The notes under the pieces: model-generated
Databases searched by the model: none
Told to the model about the DNA's origin: nothing
Seen by the model: only the letters and a program-made list of their open reading frames with translations
Source of the DNA: Pseudomonas sp. SID14000
GTDB taxonomy: Bacteria > Pseudomonadota > Gammaproteobacteria > Pseudomonadales > Pseudomonadaceae
Reading direction: 5' to 3'
NCBI RefSeq assembly: GCF_002165135.1
Contig: NZ_NFZQ01000001.1
Coordinates: 496,001-560,000 of the forward strand
DNA length: 64,000 nt
Made by a program: the position numbers and the translations under genes
In this document: piece after piece, positions 16,062 through 26,774 of the stretch
Layout of the letters: each line of letters starts with the position of its first letter
How positions within the stretch are numbered: the stretch's first letter is position 1

Positions 16062-17492
16062 ATGAACTCGCCCAGTGCCTTCCCCCCTGTGCAATACGAC
16101 CTCGACCTTGGGGCGACGTTCGCCTACCAGCGCCAGGCCTTTGCCAACAACCCGTTGCCGCCGGCGGCGCAGCGGCGCCAATGGCTGAAAAGCCTGCGTG
16201 AAGCCTTGCTGGCCGACCAAGCCAGACTGATCGAGGCCATCGGCCGGGATTTTGAAGGGCGCAGCGCCGACGAGACCCTGCTGGCCGAGTTGCTTCCCTC
16301 GGTGCAAGGCCTGCGCCACGCCGAAAAGCACCTGCAACGCTGGATGCGCGCCAGCCGGCGCCGGGTCGGCCTGGCCTTCCAGCCGGCCAGCGCGCAGGTG
16401 CGCTATCAACCCTTGGGCGTGATCGGCATTATCGTGCCGTGGAACTACCCGCTGTTTCTTGCCCTCGGCCCGCTGACCTGTGCCCTGGCCGCCGGTAACA
16501 GGGTCATGCTCAAGCTCAGCGAAGCCACGCCCGCCACTGGCCTGGCGCTGAAGCAGTTGCTGGAGCGGGTGTTCCCCAACGACCTGGTCAGCGTGGTGCT
16601 CGGTGAGGTCGAGGTGAGCCAGGCCTTTGCCCGCCTGCCGTTCGACCACCTGCTGTTCACTGGCGCCACCAGCGTAGGGCGCCAGGTAATGCTGGCCGCG
16701 GCGCACAACCTGACCCCGGTCACCCTGGAGCTGGGTGGCAAGTCACCGGCCATAGTCTCGGCCGACGTACCGCTGGACAGCGCCGCCGAGCGAATCGCCT
16801 TCGGCAAGACCCTCAACGCTGGGCAGACCTGCGTCGCCCCCGACTACGTGCTGGTGCCACGCGAGCGGCTGGAAGCCTTCAGCGACGCCTACCAGCGTGC
16901 CGTACGCCAACTGTACCCGCGCATCGCCGACAACCCCGACTACACCGCCATCATCAACCAGCGCCAACTGCAGCGCTTGCAGCAACTGCTGGACGATGCC
17001 CACATCAAAGGTGCGCAGGTGCTCGACCTGTACCCCGGCGAAACCCGCCAGGGCCGGCGCCTGCCGCCACACCTGCTGCTGGGCGTGAACGACGGCATGC
17101 AGGTGATGCAGGACGAAATCTTCGGCCCGCTGCTGCCGCTGGTGCCCTACGACAGCCTCGAGCAGGCACTGGCCTACATCAACCAGCGCCCACGCCCGCT
17201 GGCGCTGTACTACTTCGGCTATGACCGCGCCGGCCAGGAGCAGGTACTGCGTCATACCCACTCCGGCGGAGTGTGCCTGAACGACACCCTGCTGCACGTG
17301 GCCCAGGACGACTTGCCGTTCGGTGGCATCGGCCCTTCAGGCATGGGCCATTACCATGGCCATGACGGGTTCCTGACCTTCAGCAAGGCCAAGGCGGTGC
17401 TGGCCAAGCAACGCTTCAACGCTGCCCGGCTGATCTATCCACCTTATGGCAAAGCCCTGCAGCGCCTGGTTTTCAAGCTGTTCATCCGCTGA
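16062..17492 (+). CDS. calB: Coniferyl aldehyde dehydrogenase-like NAD(P)-dependent ALDH
   Basis: 476 residues. The ALDH fold shows PWNYP (126-130), FTGATSVGR, the general base Glu223 in LELGGKSP, and the nucleophile Cys257 in AGQTCVAPDY. This lineage includes CalB, which oxidises coniferyl aldehyde to ferulate; medium-chain aldehydes are also possible substrates. It is first in an operon with a Tat-type small subunit and a GMC oxidoreductase, so the alcohol made into aldehyde by the latter could be its substrate. TetR gene and operator lie just upstream. Confidence 0.85.
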   Translation: MNSPSAFPPVQYDLDLGATFAYQRQAFANNPLPPAAQRRQWLKSLREALLADQARLIEAIGRDFEGRSADETLLAELLPSVQGLRHAEKHLQRWMRASRRRVGLAFQPASAQVRYQPLGVIGIIVPWNYPLFLALGPLTCALAAGNRVMLKLSEATPATGLALKQLLERVFPNDLVSVVLGEVEVSQAFARLPFDHLLFTGATSVGRQVMLAAAHNLTPVTLELGGKSPAIVSADVPLDSAAERIAFGKTLNAGQTCVAPDYVLVPRERLEAFSDAYQRAVRQLYPRIADNPDYTAIINQRQLQRLQQLLDDAHIKGAQVLDLYPGETRQGRRLPPHLLLGVNDGMQVMQDEIFGPLLPLVPYDSLEQALAYINQRPRPLALYYFGYDRAGQEQVLRHTHSGGVCLNDTLLHVAQDDLPFGGIGPSGMGHYHGHDGFLTFSKAKAVLAKQRFNAARLIYPPYGKALQRLVFKLFIR

Positions 17493-17502
17493 GGGACGGC
17501 CC

Positions 17503-17988
17503 ATGCACCGCCGCGACCTACTGCGTTTCAGCCTTGGCGCCAGCGTCTTTCTGGCCGGTACCAGCCTGGTCGGCTGCAGCGCACAAACAGCCGCGACGGG
17601 CTACCAGGTACTGCGCGACGACGACCTGCCGCTACTGCGCGCGATGATCCCGGTGGTACTGGCCGGCACGCAGGCCGCCGAGACACTGGTTCTGCACAGC
17701 CTCGACCACAAGCTGGCAGCGCTGTCGCCAGAAATGCTCAAGCTTACCCGGCAGTTGTTCGACGTGCTCAGCCTGCCGCTCACCCGTGGCCCCCTGACCG
17801 GTGTCTGGGGCGCCTGGGAACAAGCCAGCGCCGAGCAGGTCATGGCCTTCCTGCAACGTTGGCAGGACAGCTCGCTGAACCTGCTGCGCATGGGCCACGC
17901 CTCGCTGCTGCAATTGCTGCAGATGGCCTGGTACGAACGCCCCGAATCCTGGGCCGCCTGCGGTTACCCGGGGCCACCGAAAATCTGA
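17503..17988 (+). CDS. Tat-signal small subunit of a GMC dehydrogenase (gluconate 2-dehydrogenase subunit 3-like)
   Basis: 161 residues beginning MHRRDLLRFSLGASVFLAG, a twin-arginine-like leader followed by a possible lipobox (LVGCSA), so it is exported and perhaps lipidated. The C terminus WYERPESWAACGYPGPP is the pattern of gluconate 2-dehydrogenase subunit 3, which escorts and anchors a FAD-GMC catalytic partner. The start lies 10 bases after calB and the partner gene starts 20 bases on. No cytochrome c subunit is present, unlike classical three-subunit enzymes. Confidence 0.75.
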   Translation: MHRRDLLRFSLGASVFLAGTSLVGCSAQTAATGYQVLRDDDLPLLRAMIPVVLAGTQAAETLVLHSLDHKLAALSPEMLKLTRQLFDVLSLPLTRGPLTGVWGAWEQASAEQVMAFLQRWQDSSLNLLRMGHASLLQLLQMAWYERPESWAACGYPGPPKI

Positions 17989-18008
17989 AAACTACAAGAG
18001 CAGCACCA

Positions 18009-19607
18009 ATGCCTGTCCCCGACCCCTTTCGCCAAGGCCAGGAACGCGGCTGGATCACCCACGACGCCTCGCGCCTGGAGCACGACCTCACGCTGGAAGC
18101 CGACGTTGCCGTGATCGGCAGTGGTGCCGGTGGCGCTACCAGCGCACAGATACTCAGCACTGCCGGCTTCAAGGTGCTCCTGATCGAAGAAGGCCCGCTT
18201 AAGACCAGCAGCGATTTCCATCTGCTGGAAAACGAAGCCTATGCCAGCCTGTACCAGGAAGGCCTGGGCCGCATGAGCAAGGACGGCGCCATCACCATCC
18301 TCCAGGGCCGCGCCGTGGGCGGCACCACGCTGGTCAACTGGACCTCGAGCTTTCGCACCCCGCCACAGACCCTGGCACACTGGGCCTGCGCCCACAACGT
18401 GAGCGGCCTGGGCGAGGAGCAAATGCGCCCTTGGTTCGAACGCATCGAGCAGGAGTTGGGCATCACCCCCTGGGCTCTGCCACCGAATGCCAACAACGAC
18501 GTACTACGCCGTGGCTGCGAACAACTGGGCTACCGCTGGGCGGTGATCCCACGCAACGTGCGCGGCTGCTGGAACCTGGGCTACTGCGGCATGGGTTGCC
18601 CGGTGAACGCCAAGCAATCGATGCTGGTGACGCGTATTCCCGCCACCCTCGAACAGGGCGGCGAGCTGCTGTACCTGGCTCGGGCCGAGCGTTTCGAACA
18701 CAACGGCGAGCGCATCCAGGGCCTGACCTGCCAGGCGCTGGATCCCCACGGCATACACCCCACTGGTCGGCTGGTTCGCGTGCGTGCGCGCCACTACGTC
18801 CTTGCCGGGGGCGGCATAAACAGCCCGGCCCTGCTGCTGCGCTCTACCGCGCCCGACCCGCATGGCCGCCTGGGCAAACGTACCTTCCTGCACCTGGTCA
18901 ACTTCAGCGCAGCACGCTTCAACGAACGTATCGACCCCTACTACGGCGCCCCGCAGTCCATCTATAGCGATCATTTCCAATGGCAAGGCGGCAGCGACGG
19001 CCCGATTGGCTACAAGCTGGAAGTGCCACCGCTGCACCCGGCCCTGGCCAGCACGCTGCTGGGCGGGCATGGCCGCGAGAATGCGCAGCGCATGGCCGAG
19101 CTGCCACATACCCACGTGATGCTGGCGCTGCTGCGTGACGGCTTCCACCCGCAAAGCCAGGGCGGTGCTGTGGAACTGCGCGGCGATGGCTCACCGGTGC
19201 TCGATTACCCGGTCACCGACTACCTGCGCGACGGCCTGCGCCGCGCCTATCGCAGCATGGCGCAGATCCAGTTCGCCGCCGGCGCCACCCAGGTCACCCC
19301 CGTGCACAGCGATGCCAGCGCCGCGTCCAACCTGGAACAGGCCTTGGCCATGATCGACAAGTTACGCCTGGAGCCGTTCCGCACGCGCCTGGGCAGTGCC
19401 CACGTGATGGGTGGCTGCGCCCTCGGCGACGACCCGCGCCAGGCGGTGTGCGACAGTCTGGGCCGCCATCACCAGCTTGAAAACCTGTCGATTCACGATG
19501 GCTCGCTGTTCCCCACAAGCATCGGCGCCAACCCGCAACTGTCGGTGTATGCCATCAGCGCCAGGCTCACCGAAGCGCTGGTCGCCCGCCTGGCACACAG
19601 CGCATGA
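18009..19607 (+). CDS. FAD-dependent GMC oxidoreductase (alcohol/polyol dehydrogenase type)
   Basis: 532 residues. The dinucleotide-binding motif is VIGSGAGGATSA (GxGxxG at 37-42). The substrate domain and a GMC C-terminal domain with VMGGCALG and GANPQLSVYA complete the family pattern. There is no signal peptide of its own; if exported it would be carried with the Tat-signal subunit encoded just upstream. It probably oxidises an alcohol to an aldehyde that CalB then oxidises. The substrate (aromatic, aliphatic or sugar alcohol) cannot be read from sequence. Confidence 0.85.
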   Translation: MPVPDPFRQGQERGWITHDASRLEHDLTLEADVAVIGSGAGGATSAQILSTAGFKVLLIEEGPLKTSSDFHLLENEAYASLYQEGLGRMSKDGAITILQGRAVGGTTLVNWTSSFRTPPQTLAHWACAHNVSGLGEEQMRPWFERIEQELGITPWALPPNANNDVLRRGCEQLGYRWAVIPRNVRGCWNLGYCGMGCPVNAKQSMLVTRIPATLEQGGELLYLARAERFEHNGERIQGLTCQALDPHGIHPTGRLVRVRARHYVLAGGGINSPALLLRSTAPDPHGRLGKRTFLHLVNFSAARFNERIDPYYGAPQSIYSDHFQWQGGSDGPIGYKLEVPPLHPALASTLLGGHGRENAQRMAELPHTHVMLALLRDGFHPQSQGGAVELRGDGSPVLDYPVTDYLRDGLRRAYRSMAQIQFAAGATQVTPVHSDASAASNLEQALAMIDKLRLEPFRTRLGSAHVMGGCALGDDPRQAVCDSLGRHHQLENLSIHDGSLFPTSIGANPQLSVYAISARLTEALVARLAHSA

Positions 19608-19653
19608 CAAGGAACCAGGCCCCTGTCTATAGTGCCATCAGCCGGCCGCATGA

Positions 19654-20559
<906 letters not shown>

Positions 20560-20570
20560 TCGCTGCCTGG

Positions 20571-20672
20571 CAAGGGCTTCGCCCTTGTTCGCGGGTAAAC
20601 CCGCTCCCACAGGTATTGCACTGCCCTCAAGGCCTTCGCTGTACCTGTGTGAGCGGGTTTACCCGCGAATTG
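20571..20672. repeat. Family A REP pair with flanking hairpin
   Basis: The small hairpin caagggcttcgcccttg (20571-20587) is followed by the inward pair ttcgcgggtaaacccgctcc... and '...gagcgggtttacccgcgaa'. It lies between convergent ferredoxin and mutM genes and may end both transcripts. A near-identical small hairpin (cgagggcttcgccctcg) precedes the family B pair at 51730. Confidence 0.85.
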
Positions 20673-20682
20673 GGTCGCAGCC

Positions 20683-21495
20683 TTAGCGCTGGCAGCGCGG
20701 GCAGAACACGCTGGCCCGCTGCCCCAGCTTGACCTCGCGCAACTCCGTGCCACACACCTTGCACGGCTGCCCACCCCGCCCGTACACAAATAATTCCTGC
20801 TGGAAGTACCCCGGCTGCCCGTCACCACCGATGAAGTCGCGTAGCGTGGTGCCGCCCTGCTCGATCGCCGCCGCCAGCACCCGCTTGATCTCGATCGCCA
20901 GCTTCAGGTAGCGCGCCCGGGAAATCCCGCCCGCTGCCCGACGAGGGTCGATACCGGCGGCAAACAGCGCCTCGGTGGCGTAGATGTTGCCCACCCCTAC
21001 CACGACCGCGTTGTCCATGATGAACGGCTTGACCGCCATCGACCGCCCACGGGACAGCTGGAACAACCGCTCGCCGTCGAACAGGTCGGTCAGCGGCTCC
21101 GGCCCCAGGCGCAGCAGCAGTTCGTGGTTGAGCGGGTCCAGGCTCCATAGCATCGCGCCAAAGCGGCGCGGGTCGGTGTAGCGCAGCATCAGCCCCGACT
21201 CCAGTTCGATATCCACGTGCTCATGCTTGGCCGCCGGCAAGCCCAGCTCGACCAGCCGCAGGTTGCCTGACATGCCCAAGTGACTGATCAGGGTGCCGAC
21301 CTCGGCATTGATCAACAGGTACTTGGCACGCCGCTCGACACTGACGATGCGCTGCCCCGACAGGCGCACATCCAGGTCTTCCGGGATCGGCCAGCGCAAG
21401 CGCCTGTCACGCACCACCACACGGCTGACGCGCTGCCCTTCCAGGTGGGGCGCAATGCCGCGCCGGGTGGTTTCTACTTCAGGTAATTCCGGCAT
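20683..21495 (-). CDS. mutM: Formamidopyrimidine-DNA glycosylase MutM (Fpg)
   Basis: 270 residues. The N-terminal PELPEVE supplies the catalytic Pro2 and Glu3. The helix-two-turn-helix region is present, and the C terminus ends in a zinc finger C-x2-C-x16-C-x2-C (CKVC ... CPRC). It excises 8-oxoguanine and formamidopyrimidines and nicks the strand. Its start follows the HDOD gene stop by 3 bases, so the two form an operon. Confidence 0.97.
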   Translation of the reverse strand: MPELPEVETTRRGIAPHLEGQRVSRVVVRDRRLRWPIPEDLDVRLSGQRIVSVERRAKYLLINAEVGTLISHLGMSGNLRLVELGLPAAKHEHVDIELESGLMLRYTDPRRFGAMLWSLDPLNHELLLRLGPEPLTDLFDGERLFQLSRGRSMAVKPFIMDNAVVVGVGNIYATEALFAAGIDPRRAAGGISRARYLKLAIEIKRVLAAAIEQGGTTLRDFIGGDGQPGYFQQELFVYGRGGQPCKVCGTELREVKLGQRASVFCPRCQR

Positions 21496-21498
21496 GCG

Positions 21499-22371
21499 TC
21501 AGTGCCCGCCCAACTCGCGAATGTTCTGCTTGAGGTTTTCGAAATCGTATTCCGACAAACCGATGTAATCGAGCACCAGCGGGCCTACCACATTCCACTC
21601 GTGGTCCACGGCCTGGTTACCCAGCACCCGGTACGACGCGCAGATGTGCTCGGCCATCTTCAGCACCGCCAACAGGTTTTTCAACTGGCTCTGGGTATTG
21701 CGCGAGCTCTCGTCGCGGAATACCGCCAGGGCGTTGTGGTGGTTGGAAATGGCCGCGCTGAGGTGCTCGGGCAGGCGCCAGGACTTGGCAGTGAAATACC
21801 CGACCACCGAATGGTTGGTGTTGAATGCGCTGTTTTCGGTGTCGACCACGCGGGTTTCCTCGTCGGCCTTGGCATAGGCCTCTTCCAGCACATCCATGTA
21901 GTCGGGGAAGCGCTTGAGCATCAGCGGCACGCCACAGTCATGGAACAGGCCCAGGGTGTAGGCCTCGTCCGCCGCCTGAATGCCGGTGCGCTTGGCCAGG
22001 GTGAGGCAGGTCATTGCCACATCCTGGGCGGTATCCCAGAAGCGGTTGAGGGTGACGATGGTCTCGTCAGTCATCTCGCCCTTGATCGACTGGGCGTTGA
22101 TCAGGTTGATGATTGAACGGCTGCCCAACAGGTTCACTGCGCGCTGGATCGAGCCAATCTTGTTGGAAAGGCCGAAATGCGGGGAGTTGACCAGCTTGAG
22201 CAAGGCGCCCGAGAGGCCCGGGTCCTGGGAAATCAGCTTGGCGATGGTTTCCAGGTCCGGGTCAGGCATGTACTGCTCGAACTGCAGGTCGACCATGATC
22301 TGCGGTTGCGGCGGGATGGTGATGCCTTGCAAGGCTTGCTGGATCTGTTCGGCGCTGAGTTCTTGGGACAT
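21499..22371 (-). CDS. HDOD domain signalling protein
   Basis: 290 residues from the ATG at 22371 (MSQELSAEQIQQALQ). A single HDOD domain covers most of the protein, with IPPQPQIMVDLQ and ISQDPGLSGALLKLVNS early and GLFHDCGVPLML in the middle. HDOD proteins are catalytically inactive relatives of HD phosphohydrolases, usually linked to signalling or stress regulation. It is transcribed ahead of mutM. The role is not known. The longer frame from 22428 lacks a ribosome site. Confidence 0.88.
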   Translation of the reverse strand: MSQELSAEQIQQALQGITIPPQPQIMVDLQFEQYMPDPDLETIAKLISQDPGLSGALLKLVNSPHFGLSNKIGSIQRAVNLLGSRSIINLINAQSIKGEMTDETIVTLNRFWDTAQDVAMTCLTLAKRTGIQAADEAYTLGLFHDCGVPLMLKRFPDYMDVLEEAYAKADEETRVVDTENSAFNTNHSVVGYFTAKSWRLPEHLSAAISNHHNALAVFRDESSRNTQSQLKNLLAVLKMAEHICASYRVLGNQAVDHEWNVVGPLVLDYIGLSEYDFENLKQNIRELGGH

Positions 22372-22540
22372 ACGTGCACACTCGTTCGGGACCAGCGATT
22401 CTAACCCTCTAACGCGGAATGGGACCAACCACTGAATGGTTGCGGCGATTTTTTACTTAACCGGCACAGGCCTGCTCCCACAACGGGCGCGCGGCCAGGC
22501 AACAGGTTATAATTCCGCTCTTTTTTCCCGGAGCGACGTC

Positions 22541-23737
22541 ATGTCCCTGCCCAGCCTTCGCCTCAAAGCCAATGCCGACCGCCGCCTGCGCGCCGGCCAC
22601 CTGTGGGTCTACAGCAACGAAGTCGACGTCACCGCGACCCCGCTGCAAGGCTTCCAGGCCGGTCAGCAGGCCGTTCTCGAGGCGGCCAACGGCAAGCCGC
22701 TAGGTATCGTCGCACTGAGCCCGAACAACCTGATCTGCGCCCGCCTGCTGTCACGCGACGTCAAGCTGCCGCTGGACAAGTCGCTACTGGTACACCGCCT
22801 GAACGTCGCCCTGTCGCTGCGCCAGCGCCTGTTCGACCAACCGTGCTACCGCCTGGTCTATGGCGACTCCGACCTCCTGCCGGGCCTGGTGGTCGACCGC
22901 TTCTTCGACATCCTCGTAGTGCAATTGGCCTCGGCCACCATGGAAGCGCACAAGGACGACGTGATTGCAGCCCTGGTACAGGTGCTCAAGCCAAGCGGCA
23001 TTCTGTTCAAGAACGACTCCTCCGCGCGTGATGCCGAAGGCCTGCAGCGCTATGTCGAGACCGTCTATGGCGAAGTGCCGGACTGGGTGCCGCTGGAAGA
23101 GAATGGCGTCAAGTTCGAAGCCCCGGTGCGTGAAGGCCAGAAAACCGGCTGGTTCTACGACCACCGCATGAACCGTGCACGCCTGGCACCGTACGTGAAA
23201 GGCAAGCGCGTGCTCGACCTGTTCAGCTACATCGGTGGCTGGGGCGTGCAGGCAGGTGCCTTCGGTGCCAGCGAAGTGTTCTGCGTCGATGCCTCGGGCT
23301 TCGCCCTGGACGGCGTGGAGCGTAACGCCGCGCTGAACGGCATCAGCGAGAAACTGACCTGCATCGAAGGCGACGTATTCGAGGCCCTGCGCGAGCTCAA
23401 GGCCGCCGAAGAGCGCTTCGACGTGATCATTGCCGACCCACCCGCCTTCATCAAGCGCAAGAAAGACCTGAAAAACGGCGAAGCGGCCTACCGCCGCCTT
23501 AACGAGCAGGCCATGCGCATGCTGACCAAGGATGGCATCCTGGTCAGCGCCTCGTGCTCCATGCACCTGCCCGAGGATGACCTGCACAACATCCTGCTGA
23601 CCAGCGCCCGCCATCTGGACCGCAACCTGCAGCTGCTCGAGCGCGGCGGCCAGGGCCCGGATCACCCGGTACACCCGGCCATCGCCGAAACCCGCTACAT
23701 CAAGAGCATCACCTGCCGGTTGCTGCCAAATAGCTGA
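22541..23737 (+). CDS. rlmI: Class I SAM-dependent rRNA methyltransferase, RlmI family
   Basis: 398 residues from the ATG at 22541 behind CCCGGAG. An N-terminal PUA domain (residues 1 to about 75, HLWVYSNEVD) precedes a Rossmann methyltransferase. Motifs are LDLFSYIGGWGVQAG, IADPPAF and the Cys-containing LVSASCSMHL expected of m5C enzymes. E. coli RlmI methylates C1962 of 23S rRNA. A good -10 (TATAAT, 22508-22513) lies 28 bases before the start. A terminator follows. Confidence 0.88.
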   Translation: MSLPSLRLKANADRRLRAGHLWVYSNEVDVTATPLQGFQAGQQAVLEAANGKPLGIVALSPNNLICARLLSRDVKLPLDKSLLVHRLNVALSLRQRLFDQPCYRLVYGDSDLLPGLVVDRFFDILVVQLASATMEAHKDDVIAALVQVLKPSGILFKNDSSARDAEGLQRYVETVYGEVPDWVPLEENGVKFEAPVREGQKTGWFYDHRMNRARLAPYVKGKRVLDLFSYIGGWGVQAGAFGASEVFCVDASGFALDGVERNAALNGISEKLTCIEGDVFEALRELKAAEERFDVIIADPPAFIKRKKDLKNGEAAYRRLNEQAMRMLTKDGILVSASCSMHLPEDDLHNILLTSARHLDRNLQLLERGGQGPDHPVHPAIAETRYIKSITCRLLPNS

Positions 23738-23746
23738 TATCCGCTA

Positions 23747-23772
23747 AAAAGGGCCGCCCAGCGGCCCTTTCC
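23747..23772 (+). terminator. Rho-independent terminator after rlmI
   Basis: Ten-base stem aaagggccgc / gcggcccttt with a 3-base loop, 11 bases beyond the stop codon. Confidence 0.75.
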
Positions 23773-23870
23773 TGCCGCAAACTCCCCGCCAGCTATCCAC
23801 ATCTGCATTCCCTCGCCGCGCCAGCGGTGTAGAATCGGCCTATTCATCGCCAGTCATCCCCGGCGGGTTT

Positions 23871-23987
23871 ATGAGCTATGGCCAAGCACGCGGCGATCCC
23901 GCGCGGTCTTCGGCCCCATCCGTGCCAGTGGCAACCGGCCTGCAGCGCAAAGGACAAGAGAAGCTCACTCCCCTATTTGTGACCTGA
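23871..23987 (+). other. Upstream ORF in the ilvD leader (38 codons)
   Basis: The 271 bases between rlmI and ilvD hold a possible -10 (TAGAAT, 23830-23835) and then this ORF, MSYGQARGDPARSSAPSVPV and on, which ends 21 bases before ilvD. It contains no Ile, only two Leu, and no run of branched-chain codons, so it is not a classical attenuation leader. It may simply be chance in GC-rich DNA, or part of a structured leader. Confidence 0.25.
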
Positions 23988-24008
23988 TTAAGCCGCCAGG
24001 AGTGTTTC

Positions 24009-25850
24009 ATGCCTGATTATCGTTCCAAGACTTCCACCCAGGGCCGCAACATGGCCGGCGCCCGTGCCCTGTGGCGCGCCACCGGGATGAAGGACGAAGA
24101 CTTCAAGAAACCGATCATCGCCATCGCCAACTCGTTCACCCAGTTCGTCCCGGGCCACGTGCACCTGAAGGACCTGGGCCAGCTGGTCGCCCGTGAAATC
24201 GAACGTGCCGGTGGCGTAGCCAAGGAATTCAACACCATCGCGGTGGATGACGGCATCGCCATGGGCCACGACGGCATGCTCTACTCGCTGCCAAGCCGCG
24301 AGATCATCGCCGACGCCGTGGAGTACATGGTCAACGCCCACTGCGCCGACGCCATCGTGTGCATTTCCAACTGCGACAAGATCACCCCCGGCATGCTGAT
24401 GGCCGCCCTGCGCCTGAACATCCCGGTAATCTTCGTGTCTGGCGGCCCGATGGAGGCCGGCAAGACCAAGCTGGCCAGTCACGGCCTGGACCTGGTCGAT
24501 GCCATGGTCATCGCCGCCGACTCTTCGGCTTCCGACGAGAAAGTCGCCGAATACGAGCGCAGCGCCTGCCCGACCTGCGGTTCGTGCTCTGGCATGTTCA
24601 CCGCCAACTCGATGAACTGCCTGACCGAGGCCCTGGGCCTGGCCCTGCCGGGCAACGGTTCGACCCTGGCCACCCACGCCGACCGCGAGCAGCTGTTCCT
24701 TACCGCCGGCCGCACCATCGTCGAGCTGTGCAAGCGCTACTACGGCGAGAACGATGAGTCGGTACTGCCGCGCAACATCGCCAACTTCAAGGCGTTCGAG
24801 AACGCCATGATGCTCGACATCGCCATGGGCGGCTCGACCAACACCATCCTGCACCTGCTGGCCGCCGCCCAGGAAGCCGAGGTGGCATTCGACCTGCGTG
24901 ACATCGACCGCCTGTCGCGCAAGGTGCCGCAGCTGTGCAAGGTGGCGCCGAACATCCAGAAGTACCACATGGAAGACGTGCACCGCGCCGGCGGCATCTT
25001 CAGCATCCTCGGCTCGCTGGCCCGTGGCGGCCTGCTGCACACCGACCTGCCGACCGTGCACAGCCGCAGCATGGAAGAGGCCATCGCCAAGTGGGACATC
25101 ACCCAGACCGATGACGAAGCCGTGCACACCTTCTTCAAGGCAGGCCCTGCCGGCATCCCGACCCAGACCGCGTTCAGCCAGTCGACCCGCTGGCCGAGCC
25201 TGGACCTGGACCGCGCCGAAGGCTGCATCCGCAGTGTCGAGCACGCCTACTCGCAAGAAGGCGGCCTGGCCGTGCTGTACGGCAACATCGCGCTGGATGG
25301 CTGCGTGGTGAAAACCGCCGGTGTCGACGAGTCGATCCATGTATTCGAAGGCACCGCTAAGATCTTCGAGAGCCAGGACAGCGCCGTACGCGGCATCCTC
25401 GCCGACGAAGTGAAGGCTGGCGACATCGTGATCATCCGCTACGAAGGCCCGAAAGGTGGCCCGGGCATGCAGGAAATGCTGTACCCGACCTCGTACCTGA
25501 AGTCCAAGGGCCTGGGCAAGGCTTGTGCACTGCTCACCGACGGCCGCTTCTCGGGCGGTACCTCGGGTCTGTCGATCGGCCACGCCTCGCCGGAAGCCGC
25601 CGCTGGTGGCGCCATCGGCCTGGTGCGCGACGGCGACAAGATCCTGATCGACATTCCTAACCGCTCGATCAACCTGCAGGTCAGCGACGAGGAGCTGGCC
25701 GAGCGCCGCGTCGAGCAGGACAAGAAGGGCTGGAAACCGGCTGAAGTACGCCCACGCAAGGTGACCACCGCGCTGAAGGCCTATGCCTTGCTGGCGACCA
25801 GTGCCGACAAGGGTGCTGTGCGTAACAAGGCGATGCTCGAAGGGCTGTAA
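24009..25850 (+). CDS. ilvD: Dihydroxy-acid dehydratase IlvD
   Basis: 613 residues, full length. Iron-sulfur ligands are in CISNCDK and [12 protein letters not shown]; the C-terminal [15 protein letters not shown] motif is intact. It dehydrates dihydroxy-isovalerate and dihydroxy-methylvalerate in valine/isoleucine synthesis in the cytoplasm. The start has a CCAGGAG site. It stands alone with its own leader and terminator; ilvA, another gene of the same pathway, is 23.5 kb away in this window. Confidence 0.98.
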   Translation: MPDYRSKTSTQGRNMAGARALWRATGMKDEDFKKPIIAIANSFTQFVPGHVHLKDLGQLVAREIERAGGVAKEFNTIAVDDGIAMGHDGMLYSLPSREIIADAVEYMVNAHCADAIVCISNCDKITPGMLMAALRLNIPVIFVSGGPMEAGKTKLASHGLDLVDAMVIAADSSASDEKVAEYERSACPTCGSCSGMFTANSMNCLTEALGLALPGNGSTLATHADREQLFLTAGRTIVELCKRYYGENDESVLPRNIANFKAFENAMMLDIAMGGSTNTILHLLAAAQEAEVAFDLRDIDRLSRKVPQLCKVAPNIQKYHMEDVHRAGGIFSILGSLARGGLLHTDLPTVHSRSMEEAIAKWDITQTDDEAVHTFFKAGPAGIPTQTAFSQSTRWPSLDLDRAEGCIRSVEHAYSQEGGLAVLYGNIALDGCVVKTAGVDESIHVFEGTAKIFESQDSAVRGILADEVKAGDIVIIRYEGPKGGPGMQEMLYPTSYLKSKGLGKACALLTDGRFSGGTSGLSIGHASPEAAAGGAIGLVRDGDKILIDIPNRSINLQVSDEELAERRVEQDKKGWKPAEVRPRKVTTALKAYALLATSADKGAVRNKAMLEGL

Positions 25851-25866
25851 GACTTCCTAGCGTTTG

Positions 25867-25896
25867 AAAAGCCGGCGCCTTGTGCGCCGGTTTTTT
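25867..25896 (+). terminator. Rho-independent terminator after ilvD
   Basis: Stem gccggcgc / gcgccggt around a short loop, preceded by AAAA and followed by six Ts, 17 bases after the ilvD stop. The A and T tracts also make it a candidate for the convergent LysR gene. Confidence 0.85.
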
Positions 25897-25918
25897 ATGG
25901 CTGTGAAGAACTGCTGAG

Positions 25919-26773
25919 TCAAAGCTCCCCCCTCGCAGCACATTGGCGCAATTGCGCCAGCAGCAGTGCAACTGAACGCTTCGACTTCGCCGTCGAAGTC
26001 AAAATGAACTGCGCTTGAGGAAGTGGCGGCAACGTTGGCACCTCCTGTAAACCTGAAGCCAGTGCGGACGACCGGGTGACTGGCGTTACACCCAGCCCAC
26101 CGCTGACGGCAGTTATCAGCCCCCCGGCACTTGGGCTCTGGCAAACGATCCGCCATTGTCGCCCCGCACGCGCCAGGGCTTCGATGGCGGCAGCACGGTA
26201 GGGGCATTGATCGGAAAACACCGCCAGGGGTATTGGGATGGCTGCATCATCGGTGATCAGCGCAACCGGCCCTTTCGCCCAGATCAACGGCTCGGACCAA
26301 AGCAGTTCGCCACGCTCTTCATCGCCGCAGCGTCTCCCCAACACAATATCGAGCCCACCCGATTGCATGAGCGCAAGCAGTTCCCCGGTCAGGCCGACTT
26401 TCAGGGAAATCTCTGCATCGGGGTGTGCCACCGAGAATCGACGCAGGCAGTCGATGATGGGGGCTTTCACCATTTCCTCGCTCAACCCCACAAATACCAT
26501 GCCTGAAACCCGACGGCCTACGCCAAGGCTCGCGCGAGCATCATCGTGCAGCGCCAGAATAGTGCGGGCATAGCCTGCCAGCCGGGCGCCCGCTGGCGTC
26601 AGGCTGACCGAACGGGTGGTGCGCTCCAGCAATTTGTGCCCAGCTTCGCTCTCAAGCCGCCTGATGTGAGCACTGATCGCCGACTGCGTAAGGTGCAGTC
26701 TCTGCGCCGCGCGCGTGAAACCACCGTTGTCAGCAACGGCAAGCAAGCTACGCAAAAGCACAGTATCGAACAC
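25919..26773 (-). CDS. LysR-family transcriptional regulator
   Basis: 284 residues. The N-terminal winged helix reads FTRAAQRLHLTQSAISAHIRRLE (about 19-41), followed by a LysR substrate domain. It is divergent from an azoreductase-type gene with 139 bases between starts, containing a perfect T-N11-A palindrome, so it most likely controls that gene and itself. The DNA of this gene and its partner looks less strictly GC-rich at third positions than neighbouring ilvD, which may indicate later arrival. The ligand is unknown. Confidence 0.9.
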   Translation of the reverse strand: MFDTVLLRSLLAVADNGGFTRAAQRLHLTQSAISAHIRRLESEAGHKLLERTTRSVSLTPAGARLAGYARTILALHDDARASLGVGRRVSGMVFVGLSEEMVKAPIIDCLRRFSVAHPDAEISLKVGLTGELLALMQSGGLDIVLGRRCGDEERGELLWSEPLIWAKGPVALITDDAAIPIPLAVFSDQCPYRAAAIEALARAGRQWRIVCQSPSAGGLITAVSGGLGVTPVTRSSALASGLQEVPTLPPLPQAQFILTSTAKSKRSVALLLAQLRQCAARGEL

Positions 26774-26774
26774 G

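Noticed and set aside
23988-25583. 531-codon open frame opposite ilvD
   Set aside because: ilvD is full length with all motifs; the reverse frame has no recognisable domain.
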